Shown here one piece after another: positions 6,069 through 12,846 of a stretch of DNA of 13,554 nt. The notes under the pieces were generated by a model that did no database searches, was not told where the DNA came from, and worked only from the letters and a program-made list of their open reading frames with translations. The stretch is taken from NCBI GenBank assembly GCA_030428745.1, contig JAUIEG010000017.1, positions 1-13,554 of the forward strand, in the 5' to 3' direction. The stretch's first letter is position 1, and every line of letters starts with the position of its first letter. A program made the position numbers and the translations under genes. This DNA is from Alphaproteobacteria bacterium. GTDB lineage: Bacteria > Pseudomonadota > Alphaproteobacteria > Caulobacterales > Parvularculaceae.

Positions 6069-7753
6069 CGCCGGAGGAAGCAATCCCGCATTACCGGCGG
6101 ATTGCCGTCGCTTATGCGGAGGCGGTGACCGCCGGCGAGATCGCGGCCTCGCAATGGGTGCGGCTGGCGGCCAAGCGCTTCCTCAACGATCTCGACCGAG
6201 AAGACGACCCTGCTTTCCGGTTTCGCTTTGACGATTTGCGGGCCTTCCGCGCCTGCGCCTTCATCGAATCCATGCCGCATGTCAAAGGCTCCTGGGCGGC
6301 CAAGAAACAGCGCCTGAAGCTATCGCCATGGCAAATCTGGGCCACGGCCTCAATCTTCGGCTGGGTCGCGAAACATAGCGGCAAGCGCCGTTATCGGCGC
6401 GTCTTGATCCTGGTGCCGCGTAAGAACGGGAAAAGCGCCTGGGCGGCGGCCATAGGCCTCTACATGCTTGCGGCGGATGGCGAGCACGGTGCCGAAATCT
6501 ACGCCGGCGCGACTTCGGAAAAACAGGCGATGGAGGTTTTCCGTCCGGCCCGCCAGATGGCGCTGAAAACCCCGCGGCTGATCGATCGCTTCGGCCTCGA
6601 CGTGGGCGCAAAATCCATTGTCAGCACCGAAACCGGCTCGCGATTCGAGCCCGTAGTCGGCAAGCCCGGCGACGGCGCGTCGCCGTCCTGCGCCATCATC
6701 GACGAATATCATGAGCACGAAACCGATGTGCTTGTCGAAACCATGCGTACGGGGCAGGGCGCGCGGGATGAGCCGATCCTGTTGATGATCACGACCGCCG
6801 GCGACAATGTGGCCGGACCCTGCTATGCGGCGATGCTCGACGCGCAAGGAGTGCTGCAGGGCAACGCGACCGATGAGGCGCTGTTCGCTGCGCTCTATGG
6901 CCTCGACGAAGGCGACGACTGGACGACCGATGAAGCGCTGATCAAGGCCAATCCGAATTACGGCGTTTCCGTCTCGGCGGAATTCCTGCAACAGGAGCGT
7001 GACGATGCGCTCGCCAATGCGCGCCGCCAGGCGGTGTTCAAAACTAAGCATCTCAATCAATGGGTCGGCGCGCGCTCGGCATTTTTCAACATGGAAAACT
7101 GGCGCCGCTGCGCCGACAAAACCCTGAAGATCGAAAATTTCGAACGGGCGCCGGTCTATGTCGGCCTCGATCTCGCCTCGAAACAGGACATCACTGCCGC
7201 CGTGCTGCTGTTCCCGTTCGATGACCGCTATGCGGTGTTTGGGCGCTATTACCTCCCCGAATCGGCGCTCACGGGTCGCAACCGCGAACGCTATGCGGAG
7301 CTGCACCGGCTCCGGCGTCTCATCATCGCGGGCGATTCAATGATCGATCAGGACCGGGTGGAGGAGGATCTGCGCCAAGATATGGAGCGGTTTGACGTGC
7401 GCGGCCTCGCCTTCGATCCTTGGAACGCCGGCGCCATGATCGCCCGCCTGCAGGCCGCCGGCGCGCCCTGCGTCGAGTTTCGCGAGACGACGCAGAATGT
7501 GAGCATGCCCATGAAGACGCTGGCGGGCCTCATCGACGAACGCCGTGTCGCCCATGATGGCGATCCGGCGCTTTCCTGGATGCTCGGCAATGTCGTCACC
7601 CGCGAGGACGCCAGCGGCAATGTCCGCGCCGTGAAGGCCCAGCCCGAATCAAAAATCGACGCCGCCGACGCGCTGATCGCCGCCATGGCGCTTATGCTGA
7701 ACGATGAAGCCGCCGGCATTGGCCGCGAACCGATGATATTTTTGGCAGGGTGA
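6065..7753 (+). CDS. terL: Phage terminase large subunit (ATPase and nuclease)
   Basis: This is the motor that pumps DNA into the prohead and cuts it. The 562-residue length is normal for HK97-type large subunits. The ATPase domain has the Walker A-like motif PRKNGKS (118-124) and Walker B CAIIDEYHE (209-217, D213 and E214), followed by the coupling segment LLMITTAGDN (239-248). The RNase H-like nuclease domain shows YVGLDLAS (D369), AFDPWNA (D451) and SKIDAADALIAA (D532, D535), the usual acidic residues. All key residues are present, so the motor appears functional. It starts in the stop of terS (ATGA). A strong hairpin with T-runs follows about 30 bases after its stop. Confidence 0.97.
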   Translation: MTPEEAIPHYRRIAVAYAEAVTAGEIAASQWVRLAAKRFLNDLDREDDPAFRFRFDDLRAFRACAFIESMPHVKGSWAAKKQRLKLSPWQIWATASIFGWVAKHSGKRRYRRVLILVPRKNGKSAWAAAIGLYMLAADGEHGAEIYAGATSEKQAMEVFRPARQMALKTPRLIDRFGLDVGAKSIVSTETGSRFEPVVGKPGDGASPSCAIIDEYHEHETDVLVETMRTGQGARDEPILLMITTAGDNVAGPCYAAMLDAQGVLQGNATDEALFAALYGLDEGDDWTTDEALIKANPNYGVSVSAEFLQQERDDALANARRQAVFKTKHLNQWVGARSAFFNMENWRRCADKTLKIENFERAPVYVGLDLASKQDITAAVLLFPFDDRYAVFGRYYLPESALTGRNRERYAELHRLRRLIIAGDSMIDQDRVEEDLRQDMERFDVRGLAFDPWNAGAMIARLQAAGAPCVEFRETTQNVSMPMKTLAGLIDERRVAHDGDPALSWMLGNVVTREDASGNVRAVKAQPESKIDAADALIAAMALMLNDEAAGIGREPMIFLAG

Positions 7754-7783
7754 TTCGCGAAATCGCAAAATCGCGGCAAGCAC

Positions 7784-7817
7784 CAGTGGCTATAGCCACT
7801 GATTTTTAGCTTTTTTT
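7784..7817 (+). terminator. Intrinsic-type terminator after terL
   Basis: A perfect 18-base palindrome (CAGTGGCTATAGCCACTG, 7784-7801) is followed by two T-runs (7803-7807 and 7811-7817). This is a reasonable rho-independent terminator closing the leftmost gene block. The perfect symmetry would also suit a dimeric-protein operator. Confidence 0.6.
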
Positions 7818-7932
7818 CGTGTGCGACCTTCGAGGGGTCTTGGCTGTTTGTGCCGCAAATAAAAACAACGGATTGGCACGCGTAAACCACTGATTTTTCA
7901 TGATTCGTTCGTGTGCGACTTTTCATAGGGGT
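7796..7932. repeat. Pair of imperfect direct repeats downstream of terL
   Basis: The pattern ccactgattttt, then 8-9 variable bases, then ttcgtgtgcgac occurs at 7796-7827 and again at 7887-7919. Weaker similarity continues into an aggggt word after each copy. The copies start 91 bases apart. The first copy includes the right arm of the terminator palindrome; the second has no matching left arm. The function is unknown: duplicated regulatory site, recombination scar or local duplication. Confidence 0.65.
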
Positions 7933-7956
7933 GGGGAAAGCGTCTATATATCGACG

Positions 7957-7962
7957 TTGACA
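7957..7962 (+). promoter_or_regulatory. Possible -35 element for the structured RNA
   Basis: A consensus TTGACA lies about 30 bases before the first RNA stem, which is where a -35 box would place the transcript start. The matching -10 region (around 7980-7985) is poor, so this is only a candidate. Confidence 0.25.
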
Positions 7963-7989
7963 GCAAGAACAAGGTGTGAACTTCTGGCC

Positions 7990-8254
7990 GCAATCCAACT
8001 AGTTGTGTTGGGGAGAACCAAACATTGCACGCTCTCCCTATGAGTTGGATTATTGCGTTGTGACCCGCCGCGGCGGCCCTTGGTGGCACAAGGGTATCCC
8101 GTGAGGGAAAGCCGCGGCGCAGTCACTGGAGCGACGTCCGCCGGCCCCCGAAGTTTGACTTCGGGGGCCGTTATGTAAGGCGTTGCCTTACCAAGCTAAT
8201 CGGAAATCCCGGTCATTGCACTAATTTCCCTTCAGTGCCGGGGCACATTTTTTT
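7990..8254 (+). ncRNA. Candidate structured non-coding RNA between terL and the capsid genes
   Basis: No gene fits this interval, but stems are stacked along it. Domain 1: AATCCAACT (7992-8000) pairs with AGTTGGATT (8043-8051), enclosing GGGAGA/TCTCCC (8011-8016/8033-8038). Domain 2 is a three-way junction: GTGAC/GTCAC (8060-8064/8122-8126) and GCCGCGGC/GCCGCGGC (8067-8074/8111-8118) enclose CCCTTG/CAAGGG (8077-8082/8089-8094) and TCCC-GTGA-GGGA (8097-8108), which ends in a GNRA tetraloop. Domain 3 is a perfect 13-bp hairpin (8142-8154/8158-8170), then a 7-bp hairpin (8175-8181/8185-8191). A GTGC/GCAC hairpin with seven Ts closes it (8235-8254). The GNRA loop and T-run fix the + strand. I recognise no known RNA family. 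It could also be a long 5' leader of the gene at 8422. Confidence 0.55.
8235..8254 (+). terminator. Terminator at the end of the structured RNA
   Basis: The hairpin GTGC-CGGG-GCAC (8235-8246) is followed by A and seven Ts (8248-8254). The stem is short but GC-rich. An upstream GCACT (8218-8222) can pair with AGTGC (8234-8238) and would disrupt it, so termination may be conditional. Confidence 0.55.
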
Positions 8255-8354
8255 CCAAAATCGAGGTTACTCATGCACCCGCGGCGTCTTATGTATCTGT
8301 TTTTGCTTATATAAAACATTTTCATATGGTGCGGTGGTTTTAGGGACTCGAACT

Positions 8355-8383
8355 TTGACATTGACGCCAGTTGCATACCTTAA
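8355..8383 (+). promoter_or_regulatory. Possible promoter ahead of the gene at 8422
   Basis: A consensus TTGACA (8355-8360) is followed, 17-18 bases on, by a weak -10-like cttaaa. It lies between the terminator at 8254 and the start at 8422, where a promoter is needed if the terminator is efficient. The -10 match is poor. Confidence 0.3.
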
Positions 8384-8421
8384 AAGCGTATGTTAAATAC
8401 GAAATCCGAAAGGGCCTAACC

Positions 8422-9114
8422 ATGACCGCTCGGCCGTTTGGCGATCTTACATTCGGCGACCTCGCGGAAATCGGAGGCCTCACCAAGGGCGGAGTTCAAG
8501 CGTTGGATAAGGCCGACCTCATTCCTCACGGTAGCGCCGTTAAGGCCGCGAAACGCGTTGGCGTGATCGGAGGCTTTGTTGCTGCTGGGATCGCGCCAAT
8601 AGCTGCCGGCGGCATTGCAACCCTGATGCCCGATTTATTTAACCGCTATGATGGTGCGGAGCACTCCAACATTGATAATCTTGTTTGGAAAGTAATAAAA
8701 AATGGAACTCCACCATACTTAGCTACTTCTCCGGTTGATGCAGGTGAACTCTGGTATCATGAACAATTATATCATCACTGGTCTGACTATCCCCGGGGAA
8801 AAGCAATTTTTTCAGATGCAATAGTCGAGGTCGTAGATCGTCGATTTGTATTTATTGGAAATTGGACGCCGCCAAATCGAAAGATTTCAGTTATCGGCGC
8901 TGATCCCGAAGGATATTCAATCGCGGGTTTTATCAAGAGTTGGGATCGAAGTGGCAACGTCAATGTCGATCCCGCTTATGAAGAGAAAAGCGGCGACTGG
9001 ATTAGTAATATCCGTCAAAACGCAACAGCGTCTTTACGAGTGAACATTTCGCTAGCTATTCGAAATGGTTTTGATCGTTTGGTTGAATATAAGACGGGGA
9101 AATGGAAGCGGTAG
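8422..9114 (+). CDS. Hypothetical protein, AT-richer cargo gene between the RNA and the capsid genes
   Basis: I do not recognise the family. The 230-residue product has a polar N-terminus, one hydrophobic Gly/Ala-rich stretch at about residues 46-70 (VGVIGGFVAAGIAPIAAGGIATLM region, a possible single membrane segment), and a C-terminal domain rich in aromatic residues (HEQLYHHWSDYPRG, RRFVFIGNWTPPNRK). The second half has visibly lower GC and codon use unlike the structural genes, suggesting recent acquisition. I chose the ATG at 8422, with an AGGG ahead of it, over an upstream in-frame TTG at 8371. Its end overlaps the next gene. The position between the packaging and shell genes is a usual place for accessory cargo; its role cannot be read from the sequence. 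Confidence 0.75.
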   Translation: MTARPFGDLTFGDLAEIGGLTKGGVQALDKADLIPHGSAVKAAKRVGVIGGFVAAGIAPIAAGGIATLMPDLFNRYDGAEHSNIDNLVWKVIKNGTPPYLATSPVDAGELWYHEQLYHHWSDYPRGKAIFSDAIVEVVDRRFVFIGNWTPPNRKISVIGADPEGYSIAGFIKSWDRSGNVNVDPAYEEKSGDWISNIRQNATASLRVNISLAIRNGFDRLVEYKTGKWKR

Positions 9115-9380
9115 TGAAAATCGAGCTCGAAGTCCGCACCACAATGAGCCGCGCCGAGACGTTCAAGGCGTTGCAGATCGCGCTCGATGCTGCGGAGCGG
9201 TTGAAACACCGCATGACCGACCGGGAGTTGGAAAAATTATCAGAATGCGGCGCCGCGCTGATTGGCTTGGCCAATGGCGAATGTGCGCACCGCAAGGGCC
9301 GCGTCCAGAATTTGGACACGGCGAAGCAAAAGAATCGGATCGCTGCGGGTCCGCCTCTGATCGAGGGAATTGCGCAGTAG
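9102..9380 (+). CDS. Small hypothetical protein ahead of the capsid gene
   Basis: This is a 92-residue, mostly helical and charged protein of unrecognised family. Helical segments are SRAETFKALQIALDAAERLKHR and DRELEKLSECGAALIGLAN; two cysteines follow 16 residues apart, which I do not read as a zinc site. Codon use returns to the GC-rich style of the head genes, so it probably belongs with them and not with the preceding cargo gene. Two starts are possible: ATG at 9102, which overlaps the upstream gene by 13 bases, or GTG at 9114, which overlaps its stop as TAGTG. A small head-associated or assembly protein is a guess from position only. Confidence 0.68.
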   Translation: MEAVVKIELEVRTTMSRAETFKALQIALDAAERLKHRMTDRELEKLSECGAALIGLANGECAHRKGRVQNLDTAKQKNRIAAGPPLIEGIAQ

Positions 9381-9436
9381 ACTGACGGTTTACCAGCGTC
9401 GCGAGACGCCGGCCGTCCCATAGATGGAGAAGCCCC

Positions 9437-10702
9437 ATGACTCTTCGCGAGTTGATGGAAAAGCGCGCCGCTCTCGTCGCCAAAATGCGCAAGATTAACG
9501 ATGCGCCCGGCGGTGAGGGCGGCGACCTTTCCGAAGCGCAGCAAAAAGAATTCACCGAGCTGCGCAGCGATCTTAAAACGACCGAGGCCGCCATTGAGCG
9601 GCAAAATCTGATTGACGAGGCGGACCGCCGCGCCGGCGGCGAAACGATCACCGGCGACCCTGATAACAACTTCGATCGTGAATGTCGGGCCTACAGTCTC
9701 GCCCGCGCCATCGCCGGCGCGGCGGGTCTCGACGTTGACAACGGCCGCGAACGGGAGGTGAGCGCCGAACTGAAGAGGCGCAGTGGCGGAAAGCTAAAAG
9801 GCGTCGCCGTTCCGATGCAAATCTTCGAAAAGCGTGTCGTCACGACAACGACGCCGGTCGGCGGGCCGGGCGCCAATGTGATCGCCCAAGATTATCGCGG
9901 CGATCAATATATCGACCTTTTGCGTAGCAAGCTGGTCACTCAGGCCCGCGGGGCGACGGTACTTAGTGGTTTGCAGGGCAACGTCTCGATTCCGAAAGGA
10001 ACGAAATCGGCGGTCGCCGCCTGGGTCGCCGAGAATGGCGCTATTTCGGCAAGTGACCTGGAATTCGATTCACTCGACATGACGCCAAAAATTGTCGGGG
10101 TGCTTAGTGAATTTTCGCATCTCATGGCGTTGCAGGCTTCTCCCGACATTGAAAACCTGTTTCGCAATGACTTCTCTGCAGTTCTCGCACGGGCGCTCGA
10201 CGCGGCGGCCTTGGTCGGCGGCGGAACGAACGAACCGGACGGCCTTATCGCCGCCGGGATTGATACTAGCGTCTCCATGGCGACGCCGAGTTGGTCAAAG
10301 GTACTCGACCTCATCAATACCGTTGAGGAAGCCGACGCCATGGGCACCGGCTTTGTGATGCGGCCACTGGTAGCGAAAAAACTCCGCGAGACGCCGAAAG
10401 TCGCTTCAACCGATTCGGTAATGGTGATGGAGAGTCCCGACAATCTGGCGGGCTATCCGGTCTCGCGCTCGACGCAACTTCCTATCGATGCAACACCGGA
10501 CCCGGATACCACAACGATGATTTTTGGTCAGTGGTCTGATCTTCTCATCGGCTATTGGGATGCGTTCTCGATCTTGGTGAACCCATATGAAAGCACCGCG
10601 TACACCAAAGGCAACATCATGGTGCGGGGGATGCTCACGTCGGATGTCGCCGTGCGGCGGCTCGAAAGTTTCGCCGCCTCAACCGACTTCCCCGCAGCGT
10701 AA
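9437..10702 (+). CDS. HK97-family major capsid protein
   Basis: This is the shell subunit of the icosahedral head. The 421-residue protein has the family layout. An N-terminal coiled-coil delta region (about residues 1-65, MTLRELMEKRAALVAKMRKI onward) acts as scaffold and is removed by the prohead protease. A Gly/Lys-rich linker follows, around SGGKLKGVAVP (about 112-125), where cleavage would fall. The HK97 fold then runs to the C-terminus, with segments such as WVAENGAISASDLEFDSLDM, DAAALVGGGTNEPDGLI, FVMRPLVAKKLRETP and FGQWSDLLIGYWD. GGAGAAG precedes the ATG. The next gene, the protease, starts 10 bases after its stop. Length and motifs look complete. Confidence 0.95.
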   Translation: MTLRELMEKRAALVAKMRKINDAPGGEGGDLSEAQQKEFTELRSDLKTTEAAIERQNLIDEADRRAGGETITGDPDNNFDRECRAYSLARAIAGAAGLDVDNGREREVSAELKRRSGGKLKGVAVPMQIFEKRVVTTTTPVGGPGANVIAQDYRGDQYIDLLRSKLVTQARGATVLSGLQGNVSIPKGTKSAVAAWVAENGAISASDLEFDSLDMTPKIVGVLSEFSHLMALQASPDIENLFRNDFSAVLARALDAAALVGGGTNEPDGLIAAGIDTSVSMATPSWSKVLDLINTVEEADAMGTGFVMRPLVAKKLRETPKVASTDSVMVMESPDNLAGYPVSRSTQLPIDATPDPDTTTMIFGQWSDLLIGYWDAFSILVNPYESTAYTKGNIMVRGMLTSDVAVRRLESFAASTDFPAA

Positions 10703-10712
10703 GGGGGCGGTC

Positions 10713-11282
10713 ATGGGCGACATCGAAACGCGCTTTTTTACGGGTGTCCGGGCGGAAACGCGCGGCCAAGCCCGGCGCCTGGTCGGCTATGCGGCGCGTT
10801 ACGGCGTCGTCGCCGACATCGGCCCTTTCCGCGAACGCATTGCGATTGGCGCGTTTGTGGAATCGATCGGAGTGGGCGAGGAAACGGACATCCTCGCTCT
10901 CTTCGATCACTCACCTGAAAAAGTCTTGGGCCGCACACGCTCCAAGACACTGAAACTGGCCGACGAAAAAGACGGCCTCGCCTTTGACATTAGCGTGCCG
11001 GACACCGGCGCCGGTCGCGACGCCCTTGCGCTGGCCGAACGCGGCGATCTTGGGGGCGCCTCCATCGGCTTCATTGTCGAAAAGGAATCAAGAGACGGGG
11101 AGGTGCGCGTCGTCGAAAAAGCGCAGCTCCTCGAGATCAGTGTCGTTTCCGCGTGGCCTGCCTATGTGGAAACTTCGGTCGAGGCGCGGCGAGGGTTCGC
11201 TCCCCCGCATGGCCGGCGCTTGACATGGTCGCCGGCCACGCCGCGCCTCGACGCCCTGAAGCGTTTCCTGGAGACATGCTGA
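10713..11282 (+). CDS. HK97-family prohead protease
   Basis: This serine protease matures the prohead by cutting the capsid delta domain and itself. The 189-residue product has the expected catalytic residues: H66 in LALFDHSPEKVLGRT, S117 in GDLGGASIGF, and E142 in LLEISVVSAWPAY, matching the His-Ser-Glu arrangement of HK97 gp4. The frame runs open upstream into the capsid gene, but the family start MGDIETRFF with AGGGGG ahead places the ATG at 10713. Its stop TGA overlaps the portal start (TGATG). Protease downstream of capsid is the reverse of the usual phage order. Confidence 0.94.
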   Translation: MGDIETRFFTGVRAETRGQARRLVGYAARYGVVADIGPFRERIAIGAFVESIGVGEETDILALFDHSPEKVLGRTRSKTLKLADEKDGLAFDISVPDTGAGRDALALAERGDLGGASIGFIVEKESRDGEVRVVEKAQLLEISVVSAWPAYVETSVEARRGFAPPHGRRLTWSPATPRLDALKRFLETC

Positions 11283-12511
11283 TGGGATTTCTTCGCAACA
11301 TCGCCGACCGTTTCGATCCGCCGCGTGAATTGCGCGCTGGCGACGCGTCATGGGCCGCGCTCTCAGGCGGCTATGGTGATTACACAACTCTAGTGGCGGG
11401 CGGCAAAGACTATCGCCCGATGATCACGCCGCGCCTGGCGGAGACGCTGACGACGGTGCTCGCCTGCGTCAACGCCATAGGCGGCGCCATCTCCTCGCTG
11501 CCTGCCTGGGTCTATCTGATGGGAGATGAAGGCCGCGAGGTTGCAAAAACTCATCCGGTCACACGCCTGATCCGAGAAGGGCCTAACCCGTATCAAAGCT
11601 GGCCCGACTTCATTCACTGGCTGAGCGATTCTTTCCTGCTCCATGGCAACGGCCTTGCGGAGATTGTAACCGATAGAAATGGCCGTTTGCAGGCATTGCA
11701 GCCTATTCCCTGGCCCAATGTCACAGTGGTTTTATTAGCCTCAGGGCGTCTTGTTTATGACGTGTCGCCGATCAACACGCTCAACGGACAGCAAGGAAAG
11801 ATCCGGCGGCTCCTCGACAGCGAAGTGCTGCACGTCAAAGATCGCAGCGACGACGGTTATGTCGGCCGCTCCAGGCTTTCACGCGCCGGACAATCGATCC
11901 GCACCGGGCTGACGCAGGAGACATTTGGTGAGATGGTCTATGCAAATCGGGCGACGCCAAGCGGTGTGCTGTCCTTTGATTCTGCGCTCGACGAGGCTTC
12001 GTTCAGGCGCGTTCGCGAACAGGTGAACCAGACATGGACCGGGCTGAAAGAAGCGGGCAAGGTTCTCGTCATGGATCACTCGGCAAAATATTTGCCGATT
12101 ACGGTTACGCCTGAAAATCTCGAAATGCTGGCGACACGACGCTTCTCGACAGAGGAGATCGCGCGCATGTTCGGCGTGCCGCCGCCCATTGTCGGGATCT
12201 GGGACCATTCGACGTTCACCAATTCGGAGACGGCCGGGCGCTGGTTTGCGCAATTCACCCTGGCGCCGATCATCCGCAAGATCGAGGAGGCGTTTCGGCG
12301 GTCCGTGTTCTCCGCCGCGACGCGCGCAACGCACGAAATCGAGTTCGATATGACCGGCTTTCTGCGTGGCGACGCCGAAGCGCGATGGAAGGCCCATGAA
12401 ATCGCCGTCAAGAATCGCATCCTGACGCCGAACGAAGTGCGCGAGGTGGAAGGATGGAACCCGCGGCCGGAACTCGACACGCCGCCGCCTAGCGAGCCGG
12501 GGATTGGATGA
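11282..12511 (+). CDS. HK97-family phage portal protein
   Basis: The portal forms the dodecameric ring at one head vertex, through which the terminase pumps DNA and to which the neck and tail attach. The 409-residue product has the family hallmarks: TLTTVLACVNAIGGAISSLPAWVY near residues 56-80, the PNPYQSWPDFIHW segment, the LLHGNGLAEIV strand, and the conserved FSTEEIARMFGVPPPIVG stretch in the clip/stem part. The C-terminus ends in a proline-rich tail. I chose the ATG at 11282, eight bases after GGAG, over the ATG at 11276, which lies too close to it. It shares ATGA with the next gene. No neck, adaptor or tail gene follows. Confidence 0.95.
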   Translation: MGFLRNIADRFDPPRELRAGDASWAALSGGYGDYTTLVAGGKDYRPMITPRLAETLTTVLACVNAIGGAISSLPAWVYLMGDEGREVAKTHPVTRLIREGPNPYQSWPDFIHWLSDSFLLHGNGLAEIVTDRNGRLQALQPIPWPNVTVVLLASGRLVYDVSPINTLNGQQGKIRRLLDSEVLHVKDRSDDGYVGRSRLSRAGQSIRTGLTQETFGEMVYANRATPSGVLSFDSALDEASFRRVREQVNQTWTGLKEAGKVLVMDHSAKYLPITVTPENLEMLATRRFSTEEIARMFGVPPPIVGIWDHSTFTNSETAGRWFAQFTLAPIIRKIEEAFRRSVFSAATRATHEIEFDMTGFLRGDAEARWKAHEIAVKNRILTPNEVREVEGWNPRPELDTPPPSEPGIG

Positions 12512-12846
12512 CAAATGTCGCCGTCATTCCGGTATTATTGACGGAACAAGAAGTTGCGGAGAGACTCGGCATATCTGTCGAGACTCTTCGCAGGATTCGC
12601 AAACGCGGCGAAATCGGATATGTCCCGATAGGTCGCAAAGTGAAGCACACTGAGCGTCATGTTGCAGAATATTTGGAGCGCATCTCATGTCCGGCGATAA
12701 GGACAGATTCGAATATGGCGGATATTTCCTTAAGCGCCGTCCGAACAGCCGGAACTGGTGTCGCGCCTGGTTCGATCCAGCTACCCGACAGACGCGACTC
12801 TCAAGCCTCGGCGTTAGCGACTTTCAGGAAGCAAAAGACGCCCTGA
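12508..12846 (+). CDS. Small helix-turn-helix protein, excisionase/AlpA-like
   Basis: Residues 10-56 form a MerR/excisionase-type winged HTH: LLTEQEVAERLGISVETLRRI for the helices, YVPIGRKVKHTERHVAEYL for the wing and last helix. Such proteins bend att DNA for excision or activate element genes, and they sit next to the integrase in PICIs and P4-like satellites. The frame starts within the portal stop (ATGA). It runs on to 112 residues, but the last 50 or so have no recognisable fold and overlap the integrase gene by 160 bases, so the functional part is probably only the first 60 residues. No phage-type repressor is visible in the element, so this may be its only regulator in view. Confidence 0.82.
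   Translation: MTNVAVIPVLLTEQEVAERLGISVETLRRIRKRGEIGYVPIGRKVKHTERHVAEYLERISCPAIRTDSNMADISLSAVRTAGTGVAPGSIQLPDRRDSQASALATFRKQKTP

Noticed and set aside
6350..7306. 318-codon open frame on the - strand within terL
   Set aside because: It is antisense to terL, whose catalytic motifs are all intact; the composition (rich in Arg, His, Gly) is typical of a shadow frame.
7348..7998. - strand frame reaching into the gap after terL
   Set aside because: Most of it is antisense to terL and the rest runs through the terminator and repeat region; no plausible start signal or motif.
7898..8126. Two short - strand frames over the structured RNA
   Set aside because: They cross the stems without RBS or recognisable protein; the strand signals (T-run, GNRA loop) favour an RNA on the + strand.
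7754..8421. CRISPR array or retron RNA in the non-coding interval
   Set aside because: There are only two imperfect repeats with no regular spacers, no cas genes, and no reverse transcriptase gene in the window.
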